NCBI GenBank assembly: GCA_900315305.1
Contig: OMYS01000020.1
Location: 1 to 32,836 of the forward strand
Direction: 5' to 3'
Length of the DNA stretch: 32,836 bases
From: an uncultured Eubacteriales bacterium
Lineage (GTDB): Bacteria > Bacillota > Clostridia > Lachnospirales > Lachnospiraceae
This document shows positions 22,308 to 32,315 of this stretch, piece after piece. The notes beneath the pieces were generated by a model that saw nothing but the letters and a program-made list of their open reading frames with translations, searched no databases and had not been told where the DNA came from. Both the position numbers and the translations under genes were made by a program. Each line of letters begins with the position of its first letter. Positions within the stretch are counted from its first letter, which is position 1.

Positions 22308-23195
22308 ATGATCAAGAAAGTATTCTATTCCAAAAAGGCAGCACCGTATGTGTTCATTCTTCCGTTTGTACTGACGGTCGCTCTATTCTGGATTGGACCT
22401 ATTGTTAATGGTGTGTTGCTCAGCTTCCAGAATGTCCTTCAGGACGAATGGACGGGACTTCATAATTACAAGCGTCTGTTCACCGATGCTATTTTTTATA
22501 AGGCTGTTCTGAACAGCGTTAAGTACATGATCGGCACACTAATTCTGCTGATTCCGTTCCCACTCCTTTTTGCGACACTTCTCAATTCGAAGCTGATGAA
22601 GCATCCGAACGTCTATAAGTCGATTTACTTTATACCGGCCCTGACATCAGTCGTTGTCGCAGGTACAGTTTTTCGTCTGATGTTCGGTGAATCAGATCAG
22701 GCACTGATGAATCAGGTCATTGGCTTTTTCGGACATGCGCCGATCAGATGGCTTCGGCGCGGAGACACAGCGTATTTTGCTCTTCTTCTCCTTTGTTGCT
22801 GGAGATGGACCGGCGTTAATATTATGTATTTCCTGGCTGGTATTCAGGCGATTCCGACGGACCTCTATGAGGCGGCTGAGATCGACGGCGCAAGCAAGTG
22901 GCAGCAGTTCAAATCCATTACGGTTCCGCTCGTTAAGCCGACGACAGTGTATGTCCTCACGATCAGTATCTATGCAGGACTGTCAATGTTCCTTGAGAGC
23001 TTCATGCTGTGGAAGGGCAACAATTCGCCGAACAATATCGGTCTTACGATCGTCGGATATCTGTATCGGCAGGGCATTGAGAAGCGGAATATGGGCTACG
23101 CATGCGCTGTTGGTATTGTCCTTCTGGTCATGGTCATGATTGTCAACCTGGTACAGCTGAAGCTGACTGGGACATTCGATAAGGAGGATGAGTGA
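22308..23195 (+). CDS. Sugar ABC transporter permease (MalF/AraP-like)
   Basis: The 295-residue membrane protein has six hydrophobic segments and the permease EAA loop EAAEIDGASKWQQFKSITVPLVKP (about residues 205-228), which docks on the ATPase. It belongs to the carbohydrate uptake transporter family 1 permeases that pair with a second permease, encoded next. The in-frame start at 22251 lies inside the intercistronic hairpin; ATG 22308 after GGAGA is preferred. Confidence 0.88.
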   Translation: MIKKVFYSKKAAPYVFILPFVLTVALFWIGPIVNGVLLSFQNVLQDEWTGLHNYKRLFTDAIFYKAVLNSVKYMIGTLILLIPFPLLFATLLNSKLMKHPNVYKSIYFIPALTSVVVAGTVFRLMFGESDQALMNQVIGFFGHAPIRWLRRGDTAYFALLLLCCWRWTGVNIMYFLAGIQAIPTDLYEAAEIDGASKWQQFKSITVPLVKPTTVYVLTISIYAGLSMFLESFMLWKGNNSPNNIGLTIVGYLYRQGIEKRNMGYACAVGIVLLVMVMIVNLVQLKLTGTFDKEDE

Positions 23196-23196
23196 T

Positions 23197-24066
23197 ATGG
23201 CACGTACTGCTGCTATAAAGGCAGGAAGCAAGACAAAGCACGATATCGGCGGGACGATTGGACTTATTGTTCTCTTCACGATTCTTGCGATTCTGATTAT
23301 CCTTCCGATTTATGCACTCTTCATCGCAAGCTTTAAACCGGGCGAGCAACTCCTTCAGTATGGGCTGAACCTCACGCTGAACTTCAAAGAGTGGAGCCTT
23401 TCCAACTATAAGCTTTTGTTCTTCGGACACCATGATTACTGGATCTGGTTCCGGAACAGCATGATCCTGACAATTATCACAGTTATTGCTACTCTGTTTG
23501 TCAGTGCGTTCGTCGCATACGGCTTCGCGGCTTATGACTTCAAGTTCAAGAACGTTCTGTTTATTCTGGTTCTTGCGATTATGTCCGTTCCGTTCGAAGT
23601 CATCATGCTCCCGCTTTACAAGCAGATGACAGACTGGGGCATGATGGATAATTATGCGGCGATTGTACTGCCATTCATGGCACATGCTTCGACGATTTTC
23701 TTCTTCCGTCAGTATCTGCTTGGTATGCCAAAATCGCTGATTGAGGCGGGACGGATCGACGGAGCGACAGAGTACGGGATTTTCTTCAAGCTGATCGTGC
23801 CGATTATGAAGCCGGCATTTGCGGCGATGGCGATTTTGAACGGTATGAATGCGTGGAACAACTACATGTGGCCGCTGCTCGTCATCCGTTCTTCGGATAA
23901 ATACACACTGACGCTTGGTCTCAACACGCTGATCAATCCGTACGGTGATAACTACAGCCTTCTGATTTCCGGTGCATTCTTCTCTATCATCCCGATTCTC
24001 ATTTTGTACATTGCCTTCCAGAAATACTTTATCGAAGGTATGACAGCGGGAGCGGTAAAGGAGTAA
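23197..24066 (+). CDS. Sugar ABC transporter permease (MalG/AraQ-like)
   Basis: The 289-residue protein is the second permease, with six hydrophobic segments and an EAA loop IEAGRIDGATEYGIFFKLIVPIMKP (about 185-209). An ATG at 23188 touches the ribosome binding site AAGGAGG (23181-23187); the ATG at 23197, nine bases away, is preferred, starting two bases after the previous stop. No ATP-binding component follows, so a shared multi-sugar ATPase elsewhere in the genome (MsmK/MsiK type) is expected. Confidence 0.88.
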   Translation: MARTAAIKAGSKTKHDIGGTIGLIVLFTILAILIILPIYALFIASFKPGEQLLQYGLNLTLNFKEWSLSNYKLLFFGHHDYWIWFRNSMILTIITVIATLFVSAFVAYGFAAYDFKFKNVLFILVLAIMSVPFEVIMLPLYKQMTDWGMMDNYAAIVLPFMAHASTIFFFRQYLLGMPKSLIEAGRIDGATEYGIFFKLIVPIMKPAFAAMAILNGMNAWNNYMWPLLVIRSSDKYTLTLGLNTLINPYGDNYSLLISGAFFSIIPILILYIAFQKYFIEGMTAGAVKE

Positions 24067-24070
24067 AACA

Positions 24071-25009
24071 ATGGATGAACGAATCTTTATCGCGCAGCGC
24101 GCGGATCCGTTCGTGACGCGGGCGGAAGATGGAACCTATTATTTTACGGCCTCTGTTCCTGCCTATGACGGCATTGTCCTGCGAAATGCAGAGACCCTGG
24201 AGGGCCTTCGGAACGCACCGGAGAAGGAGATCTGGCACAAGCATAAGAGCGGCCCGATGAGCGTTCATATCTGGGCGCCGGAGCTCCACAGGACGTTCGG
24301 CAAATGGCATATATACTTTGCCGGGGGTGATATCAACGACATCTGGAAGATCCGGCCGTATGTGCTGGAGTGCCTGGGAGATGATCCGATACGCGATCCA
24401 TGGATCGAGCTTGGTCCTATGAAAGCTGCGGCGGAAGATGAGTTTTCATTTACCCAGTTTTCTCTTGATGCCACGGTGTTCCGCCACAGAGGGGAATGGT
24501 ATTATGTCTGGGCAGAGAAGGTCGGCAGCGGAAAGCAGATTTCAAATCTCTACATTGCGAAGATGGAATCGGCTAATCGGCTGAAGACTGTGCAGGAGCT
24601 GATTACAACGCCGGATTACGAGTGGGAACGCCACGGCTTCTGGGTAAATGAAGGACCCGCCGTCATCAAGCATGCAGGAAAAATCTATTTGACATATTCG
24701 GCGAGCGATACAGGTCCGGCATACTGCATGGGTATGCTGACTGCGTCAGAGGAAAGCGACCTGCTCGATCCGGCAAGCTGGCAGAAATCCGGAAGACCGG
24801 TCCTTGCTTCGAATGAAAAGCTTGGAATTTACGGGCCGGGGCACAATTCATTTACAGTAGATGAGAATGGAAATCCGGTCATGGTGTTTCATGCACGAAC
24901 AGAAAAGGAAATCGTTGGAGATCCGCTCTATAACCCGAACCGTCATGCAATGCTCATGCCGGTAACATGGGATAAGAATGGGGCACCGGTGTTCCGATTC
25001 CGGCAATGA
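24071..25009 (+). CDS. GH43 family arabinofuranosidase (cytoplasmic)
   Basis: The 312-residue protein has the five-bladed propeller landmarks of glycoside hydrolase family 43: RADPFV with the general-base aspartate at about residue 12, SLDATVF with the pKa-modulating aspartate at about 133, and NEGPAV with the general-acid glutamate at about 194. IAQRADPFV and GKWHIYFAGG are typical of the alpha-L-arabinofuranosidase side of the family, possibly exo-acting on alpha-1,5-arabino-oligosaccharides. No signal peptide is present, so it acts on imported sugars. It starts four bases after the permease stop, after AAAGGAG. Exact linkage specificity cannot be told from sequence. Confidence 0.85.
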   Translation: MDERIFIAQRADPFVTRAEDGTYYFTASVPAYDGIVLRNAETLEGLRNAPEKEIWHKHKSGPMSVHIWAPELHRTFGKWHIYFAGGDINDIWKIRPYVLECLGDDPIRDPWIELGPMKAAAEDEFSFTQFSLDATVFRHRGEWYYVWAEKVGSGKQISNLYIAKMESANRLKTVQELITTPDYEWERHGFWVNEGPAVIKHAGKIYLTYSASDTGPAYCMGMLTASEESDLLDPASWQKSGRPVLASNEKLGIYGPGHNSFTVDENGNPVMVFHARTEKEIVGDPLYNPNRHAMLMPVTWDKNGAPVFRFRQ

Positions 25010-25067
25010 AGAGAATTACAGCGGTCTTTAACCGGCGGGTATTTTGCAGAGAATAAAGACACGCTGA

Positions 25068-26627
<1,560 letters not shown>

Positions 26628-26723
26628 AAGACTTCGCTGACAGCAAATTTATCGAAGAGGCAGGAGAGATGCACTGTGCCTGCACAGATGCAGTTAGAAA
26701 CAAAAACAACTGATTAATAAGAC

Positions 26724-26745
26724 GCGCCGCGGGATACCCCGGCGC
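26724..26745 (+). repeat. GC-rich hairpin between the GH51 and GH127 genes
   Basis: GCGCCG (26724-26729) and GGG (26731-26733) pair with CCC (26737-26739) and CGGCGC (26740-26745), with one bulged C. The following AAATTT is not a terminator T-run. It lies 25 bases before the GH127 start and may stabilise or separate the two messages. Confidence 0.5.
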
Positions 26746-26770
26746 GCCAAATTTATATAAGGAGAACAGG

Positions 26771-28801
26771 ATGAAAAAATTGAGAGCGCCGGAATTGAAA
26801 CAGGTCCATATCTGCGACGGCTTCTGGTCGGAACGGGTCCGCCTCGTGCATGATGCGATCATTCCGTACCAGTGGAAATGCATGAACGATCAGATTCCGG
26901 ACGCGGAGCCGTCTCACTGCCTGGATAATTTCAGAATTGCGGCAGGAGACAAGAATGGAGAATTCTACGGCGCTGTTTTTCAGGACACGGACATCGCCAA
27001 GTGGCTTGAGGCCGTGGGCGACACACTGGCGGTTACGGATGATCCGGAGCTTGAGGCGCGCGCCGACGCAGCGATTGATCTCATTTGCCGGGCACAGCAG
27101 AAGGATGGATATCTTGATACGTATTTCATTATTAAAGAGCCGGAAAAGCGCTGGACAAATCTGTGCGAGGGACATGAGCTCTACACGGCGGGCCACATGA
27201 TGGAGGCTGCTGTCTCGTACTATCAGGGCACAGGGAAGAGAAAGCTCCTCGATGCGGCGGCACGTCTTGCTGATCTTTTGTGTGAGACGTTTGGACCGGA
27301 GAAAGGAAAAATGCATAGCTATCCGGGGCATCCGGAGGTTGAAATCGGCTTGATCCGGCTCGCGGATGTGACGGGAGAGGAGAAATACCGGGACCTCGCG
27401 AAATATTTTGTGGACACGCGCGGAACTGGTGAGAACTGGTTTCTTCGGGAAATGAAGCGTCCGGGATTTCGTCATATTTTTCCTGAGTTTGATCCCTATG
27501 ATCCGGCGTATTCGCAGTCGGACCGGCCTGTGCGGGAGCAGACGCACGCGGAGGGGCACGCAGTTCGCGCGATGTATCTCTACAGTGCGATGGCAGATCT
27601 TGCAGAGGCATATCACGATGAGACTCTCCTTGATGCCTGCCGGAGACTCTGGGATGATGCAACGCGCCGTCAGATGTATGTGACAGGGAGCGTCGGTTCG
27701 TCAGGGATGCTTGAGCGGTTCACAACGGACTATGATCTGCCGAATGACTGCAATTATTCGGAGACATGCGCGTCTGTCGGTCTCATGATGTTCGGTATCC
27801 GGATGGCGCGGATCACGAGGGAGGCAAAATACGCGGATACTGTCGAGAGAGCACTTTACAATACAGTCCTTGCGGGGGTTGCTCTTGACGGAAAGAGTTT
27901 TTTCTATGTGAATCCGCTCGAGGTCTGGCCGGACGCGTGCCTTCCGCGTACATCGCGGGAGCATGTGAAGCCGGTTCGCCAGAAGTGGTTTGGAGTTGCA
28001 TGCTGCCCGCCGAATATTGCGCGGACACTCGCGTCACTCGGTCAGTATGCTGTGATGCTTGATGATTCCTCTGTTTATGTGAATCTATTTATCGGCGGGA
28101 GCATGAAGACAGACCTAGGCGGAAAATGCGTGACGATCACGTCAGAGTCGCGATTCCCGTACGAAGGGCAGTATCGGATTTCATTTGCAGATGTACCGGA
28201 GGAAGGGATAACGCTCTATCTGCGGATCCCGGATTATGCAGAGAATATACAGATCACTGCAGGAAATCGGGGATTAACCATAAGTCAGAATTTGTCTGGA
28301 TGTCAGATGGAGAAAAATGAGCTGCTCGAGATGTCTTGCGCAGGACCGGAAAGCTTCGAAGAACAAAGCGTGTGTCCTGTCAGAAACGGCTATGCAGAGA
28401 TCCGTATTCCGTATGATATGACTGTGGAGATGACATGCTCGCTTCCTGTGCGGATTCTTCGTGCGAATCCGAATGTACGGGCCGACTGTGGGAAGGTCTG
28501 CCTGCAGAGAGGACCTCTTGTATACTGCCTCGAGGAAATTGACAATGGAAAGAATCTGTCGGAAATCTATCTTGATGCGGAAAAGCCGGTGAAGGCTGTG
28601 AAATCAGATTTATTCGGCGGCTGCGTCGTTCTTGAGGCATCCGGCAGACGACTTCGGGAAGATGCATGGTCCGACGGTGCATTGTACGCAGAGCGAAAAC
28701 CGGCATTTGTCGAAGTCCCGCTTCGTGCTGTCCCGTATTTCTGTTGGAACAACCGCGGTGAGGGTGAGATGACCGTGTGGATGAAGGAATTCCTGCATTG
28801 A
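26771..28801 (+). CDS. GH127 beta-L-arabinofuranosidase
   Basis: The 676-residue protein fits family GH127 (HypBA1 of Bifidobacterium longum, 658 residues), enzymes that remove beta-1,2-linked L-arabinofuranose, known from hydroxyproline-linked arabino-oligosaccharides of plant cell-wall glycoproteins. The zinc-thiolate active site can be placed: a glutamate at about 315 (MLERFTTDYDLPND), E331 and C333 in SETC, and C411-C412 in VACCPPN. Spacings (16 residues between the glutamates, two to the first cysteine, about 78 to the pair) match HypBA1 E322, E338, C340, C417 and C418. No signal peptide is present. ATG 26771 follows AAGGAGA. It closes the operon. Confidence 0.9.
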   Translation: MKKLRAPELKQVHICDGFWSERVRLVHDAIIPYQWKCMNDQIPDAEPSHCLDNFRIAAGDKNGEFYGAVFQDTDIAKWLEAVGDTLAVTDDPELEARADAAIDLICRAQQKDGYLDTYFIIKEPEKRWTNLCEGHELYTAGHMMEAAVSYYQGTGKRKLLDAAARLADLLCETFGPEKGKMHSYPGHPEVEIGLIRLADVTGEEKYRDLAKYFVDTRGTGENWFLREMKRPGFRHIFPEFDPYDPAYSQSDRPVREQTHAEGHAVRAMYLYSAMADLAEAYHDETLLDACRRLWDDATRRQMYVTGSVGSSGMLERFTTDYDLPNDCNYSETCASVGLMMFGIRMARITREAKYADTVERALYNTVLAGVALDGKSFFYVNPLEVWPDACLPRTSREHVKPVRQKWFGVACCPPNIARTLASLGQYAVMLDDSSVYVNLFIGGSMKTDLGGKCVTITSESRFPYEGQYRISFADVPEEGITLYLRIPDYAENIQITAGNRGLTISQNLSGCQMEKNELLEMSCAGPESFEEQSVCPVRNGYAEIRIPYDMTVEMTCSLPVRILRANPNVRADCGKVCLQRGPLVYCLEEIDNGKNLSEIYLDAEKPVKAVKSDLFGGCVVLEASGRRLREDAWSDGALYAERKPAFVEVPLRAVPYFCWNNRGEGEMTVWMKEFLH

Positions 28802-28869
28802 AACATCTGTTCAGAGCCTTTATACTGTAAGCGCAAGAAACTTATATAAAGCGCGGGAGGAAGGCACAG

Positions 28870-29604
28870 GTGCCAGACAGCCATTCATTTTCAGAACATG
28901 TACTGCACGATAAGGACATCCGCGGGCCGCTCTTTGACTTCCTTGAGAAGACGTACGGGCGGATCCGTATCATCGAGGAGAAAATGAGCGGCCGCGCGAG
29001 GGCGGACGCCGTGATGGTCATGCCGGATAAGATCTGCGGGATCGAGATCAAGAGCGACGCCGACACATACGCAAGGCTTGCAGGGCAGGTGAAGAATTAT
29101 GACATGTACTACGATATGAATTTCGTGGTGGTCGGAACGAGACACGCGATGCATATCGAGGAGCACGTGCCGCCCTACTGGGGGATTATCACGGTCGAGG
29201 CAGTGGATGCGCCGGCCTTCGAAGACGACAGGGACGGAGCGACGGGTGATTTGAACTTTGCTGAAAATGGAAGTAAGGATCTACTCCTCGACTTTTACAT
29301 GCTCCGTCATCCGAAGATAAACCCGAACATGGAGCCGGAGAAGAAGATCAGCATCCTCTGGAGGCCGGAGCTTGCGCACATCCAGGCGCTCGACGCAATG
29401 CCGGCTTATAAGTACCTCAGCAAGGCGGACGTCGCTAAGAAGATACTCGAGCGCGTGCCGGAGGAGACGCTCAGGCAGCAGATTTCGGGAGAGCTCTTTG
29501 AGCGCGACTACACGACGATCGGGGATGAGATCCTGGCTTACCGGAAGGCCGCGCACCCCGGCAAGCGGGTGAGGCGCCGCAGGAAGCGCTACCGCGTGAC
29601 ATAA
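28870..29604 (+). CDS. Small PD-(D/E)XK nuclease-like protein (sce7726/MmcB-like)
   Basis: The 244-residue protein has a PD-(D/E)XK-like core: RADAVMV (Asp about 46), then CGIEIKSDADTYARLAGQVKNYD with E59, K61 and a glutamine at about 73. The same order (RAD, then EIKSD-x-DTxxRL-x-xQ) is the signature of the sce7726/MmcB-like restriction-fold family. The C-terminus is rich in Arg and Lys (KRVRRRRKRYRV), suiting nucleic acid binding. The start is GTG at 28870, nine bases after GGAGG (28856-28860). It stands alone between the arabinose operon and the peptidase. Its role (repair, defence or other) cannot be told. Confidence 0.65.
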   Translation: MPDSHSFSEHVLHDKDIRGPLFDFLEKTYGRIRIIEEKMSGRARADAVMVMPDKICGIEIKSDADTYARLAGQVKNYDMYYDMNFVVVGTRHAMHIEEHVPPYWGIITVEAVDAPAFEDDRDGATGDLNFAENGSKDLLLDFYMLRHPKINPNMEPEKKISILWRPELAHIQALDAMPAYKYLSKADVAKKILERVPEETLRQQISGELFERDYTTIGDEILAYRKAAHPGKRVRRRRKRYRVT

Positions 29605-29759
29605 CTACAGTTCGCACGCAATCGGATCTTGGAAGCAGTCAGTGAAATCAGGAGCGATGAGGACACTTTAAAAGAAGGAGCTCGAAAATCATCTTGAGAG
29701 ATGGCGGAGTCTGCCCGACACCGCTCTGATATTCACGACTGCGTGTAATCTCGGATGCC

Positions 29760-29787
29760 TTGAAAACTGTAGTATACAGGCTATGAC
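29760..29787 (+). promoter_or_regulatory. Weak promoter candidate for the M3 peptidase gene
   Basis: TTGAAA (29760-29765), a 16-base spacer and TATGAC (29782-29787). The rest of 29605-29759 shows no gene or clear structure. Confidence 0.3.
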
Positions 29788-29811
29788 GCTGCGAAAGGAG
29801 AGAACAGCCAC

Positions 29812-31482
29812 ATGAAATTTTCAGACATGCCCTACACAAGGGTTGACTTTGAGAAGCTGAAGACAGAGTTCGCGGAGATGGGCCGTGCATTTGACGCGGC
29901 AAAGTCAGGCGAGGAGCAGTTTGAGCTTCACAAAAAATATTATAAGCTCACAGACCATGTCATGACGGAAATGACGATCGCCGAGATTCGCCACGATATC
30001 GACATGACGGACGAGTTCTACGCGGCGGAGCAGAAGTTCTATGATGAGAACGCGCCGGTGTTCCGGAACCTTGTTGTCGCCTGGCAGCGGAAGCTCTACG
30101 AGTCAAGGTTCCGTCCGTACCTCGAAATGCGGATCGGGAAGGTTGCATTTAAGAATATCGAGCTTGCGATGAAGTCGGTCGATGAGAAGCTGATTCCGCT
30201 GATGCAGGAGGAGAATCGGCTGCAGGATGACTACAACAGGATCCTCGCGACGGCGAAGCTTGACTGGAACGGCGAGACGCTGAACCTATCGCTTCTCTCC
30301 CCATACCTCAACAACAGGAGCCGCGAGGTGCGAAAGAAAGCGTGGGACCTGTACAGCGGGTTCTTTGCGGAGCACGCGGAGGAGTTCGATGACATCTATG
30401 ACAAGCTCGTGAAGAACCGCACGAAGCAGGGTGAGCTCATGGGGTATGAGAACTACCTGCCGCTCGGCTACGCGCGCATGATGCGGAACTGCTACGGCCG
30501 CTCCGACATCCAGGAATTCCGCAAGCAGGTAAAGCAGGACTGGGTTCCGCTCTGCCAGGACCTGAATGAAATGCGCAGACAGAAGCTGGGCCTTCCGCAT
30601 CTCACCTACATCGATGAGGGCGTGTATCTCCCGGACGGAAATCCGAACCCGATCGGCACGCCGGAGCAGATCCTTATGGCCGGCCGGAAAATGTACAACG
30701 AGCTCTCGCCGGAGACAGCGAAGTTCATGAATTTCATGTGCGACAATGAGCTCTTCGACGTGCTCGGCCGCAAGACGAAGAAGGTCGGCGGGTACATGAC
30801 CTATCTGCCCGACTACAAGGCGCCGTTCATTTTCGCGAACTTCAACGGGACGGCGGACGATGCGGACGTCATCACACACGAGTGCGGCCATGCATTTCAG
30901 GGCTATCTCGTCGCGGACGATCCGATCCGCGAGCACGCGGACATCACGATGGAGACGGCCGAGACGCACTCGATGTCGATGGAGTTCTTCACGGAGCCGT
31001 GGATGAACCTGCTGTTCGGGGCGCGGGCGAAGGACTACGTCTACATGCACCTCATGTCCTCGATCCTCTTTATTCCGTACGGGACGATGGTCGATGAGTT
31101 CCAGGACATCGCGTACTCAAATCCGTCGCTCTCCCCGAAGGAGAGAAATGAGGTGTGGCGCGACCTCGAGAGGCAGTACAAGCCGCACCTTGACTACACC
31201 GGCAACGCGCTCTACGAGGGCGGCGCGTTCTGGCAGAACAAGCATCACATTTATGACTGCCCGCTGTACTACATTGACTACTGCATCGCGGGGACAAATG
31301 CGCTGCAGTACAAGGTCTGGATGGACAAGGACTACCGCGGGGCGTGGAACTCGTACCTGAAGCTGTGCCGCCTCTCCGCGTCTGATTTCTTCGACGGTCT
31401 GATGAAGGCCGCGGGGCTTAACAATCCGTTCGAGGACGGGTGCCTGAGGTACACGGCAAACAAGCTGAGAGAGCTGATCTGA
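29812..31482 (+). CDS. M3 family oligoendopeptidase
   Basis: The 556-residue protein is an M3 zinc peptidase (oligoendopeptidase F/PepF group). The zinc site HECGH is at about residues 356-360 (DVITHECGHAFQGYL), and a third zinc-ligand glutamate lies in the ETAETHSMSMEFF segment about 25 residues later (about 381-384). A long helical N-terminal region precedes it. No signal peptide is present, so it would degrade short peptides in the cytoplasm. ATG 29812 follows GAAAGGAGAG. Confidence 0.9.
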   Translation: MKFSDMPYTRVDFEKLKTEFAEMGRAFDAAKSGEEQFELHKKYYKLTDHVMTEMTIAEIRHDIDMTDEFYAAEQKFYDENAPVFRNLVVAWQRKLYESRFRPYLEMRIGKVAFKNIELAMKSVDEKLIPLMQEENRLQDDYNRILATAKLDWNGETLNLSLLSPYLNNRSREVRKKAWDLYSGFFAEHAEEFDDIYDKLVKNRTKQGELMGYENYLPLGYARMMRNCYGRSDIQEFRKQVKQDWVPLCQDLNEMRRQKLGLPHLTYIDEGVYLPDGNPNPIGTPEQILMAGRKMYNELSPETAKFMNFMCDNELFDVLGRKTKKVGGYMTYLPDYKAPFIFANFNGTADDADVITHECGHAFQGYLVADDPIREHADITMETAETHSMSMEFFTEPWMNLLFGARAKDYVYMHLMSSILFIPYGTMVDEFQDIAYSNPSLSPKERNEVWRDLERQYKPHLDYTGNALYEGGAFWQNKHHIYDCPLYYIDYCIAGTNALQYKVWMDKDYRGAWNSYLKLCRLSASDFFDGLMKAAGLNNPFEDGCLRYTANKLRELI

Positions 31483-31531
31483 AAGGACTGCGCACCGCGT
31501 CGGGAGAAATTGCTTCTGACCGGCCCGCAGC

Positions 31532-31547
31532 CCGCGCGCATGCGCGG
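31532..31547 (+). terminator. Weak hairpin after the M3 peptidase gene
   Basis: CCGCGC (31532-31537) and GCGCGG (31542-31547) form a 6-pair stem with a GCAT loop. Only a short TTTAAT follows, so termination is uncertain. Confidence 0.3.
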
Positions 31548-31575
31548 CGCCCGGTATGTTTAATACAACTAATTC

Positions 31576-31699
31576 TGTAGCATGCTACATATTGTACAAA
31601 GGTGCTTTGACAATGTGTAGCGTGCTACAAAAACATGACGAAAAGGCGTCTGTCTCATTGACAGGCGTCTTTTTCTGCGTTAATCTGTAGCACGCTATA
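31576..31699. promoter_or_regulatory. Three copies of a TGTAGC palindrome: likely MarR operators
   Basis: TGTAGCATGCTACA (31576-31589) and TGTAGCGTGCTACA (31616-31629) are 14-base palindromes (the second with one central mismatch), and TGTAGCACGCTATA (31686-31699) is a less symmetric third copy. Centres are 40 and 70 bases apart. A perfect TTGACA (31607-31612) sits just before the second copy. MarR proteins usually bind such palindromes at their own promoters, so the regulator encoded at 31730 is the likely binder. Confidence 0.7.
31641..31675 (+). terminator. Intrinsic terminator in the MarR leader region
   Basis: AAAAGGCGTCTGTC (31641-31654) pairs over 14 positions with GACAGGCGTCTTTT (31660-31673), including two G-U pairs, with a TCATT loop and T-run 31670-31674. 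The A-run on the left arm could make it bidirectional. It lies between the second and third operators. Confidence 0.75.
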
Positions 31700-31729
31700 C
31701 ATAACGGAATCATAGAAGGAAAGGCTGCT

Positions 31730-32188
31730 ATGGAAGATTACGAGATCCCTTCTCTGCTGAAGAAAATTCACGACCGCATGAAGGCGAACTTCAACGCTGA
31801 GCTGAAGTCGCTCGGGCTGACCTTCGGTCAGATGCGCGCCATGTATGTGCTTGAAAAGAGCGGCGGACAGCTGACGCAGAAGCAGATCGAGGATATGCTG
31901 GACGTCTCGCATCCGACGGTTGTCGGAATCGTGAGCCGCATGGAGAAGGCCGGCTACGTCGTCTGCGAGAAGGACCCGGACGATCACCGGAACAAGATCG
32001 TCACGCTGACACAGCTTGCGCTGGACAAGGGCCGCGAGGGCAGGGAGAGCCACAGGCAGGCGGACGCAAGGCTTGTCGCCGGTTTAAGCGACGATGAGAA
32101 GGATACGCTTCTTGGCCTTTTGAACCGCGTGTATGAAAATCTGGAAAACCGCGGCGATGACTCCGGATGTGCGAAGACAGGTTCCTGA
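31730..32188 (+). CDS. MarR family transcriptional regulator
   Basis: The 152-residue protein has the MarR winged helix: FGQMRAMYVLEKSGGQLTQKQIEDMLDVSHPTVVGIVSRMEKAGYVVCEKDPDDHRNK, with the wing D-x-R (DPDDHRNK, about residues 83-91) and flanking dimer helices. MarR repressors respond to phenolic or hydrophobic compounds and usually control the adjacent exporter. The ribosome binding site is GAAGGAAAGG before ATG 31730. The ABC exporter gene starts 127 bases after the stop, and the three palindromes upstream suggest autoregulation of the pair. Confidence 0.9.
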   Translation: MEDYEIPSLLKKIHDRMKANFNAELKSLGLTFGQMRAMYVLEKSGGQLTQKQIEDMLDVSHPTVVGIVSRMEKAGYVVCEKDPDDHRNKIVTLTQLALDKGREGRESHRQADARLVAGLSDDEKDTLLGLLNRVYENLENRGDDSGCAKTGS

Positions 32189-32315
32189 AGACAGGAAATC
32201 CTCCATATGGTGCTGAACAGGTGCAAAAGAGTAACTGCTCGGTACCCCGGCCCCGGAGCGCTTTGCGTTCTTCGTTGTGCTGAATGATTACAAAAAATGA
32301 AAGGAAAGACAGAAC

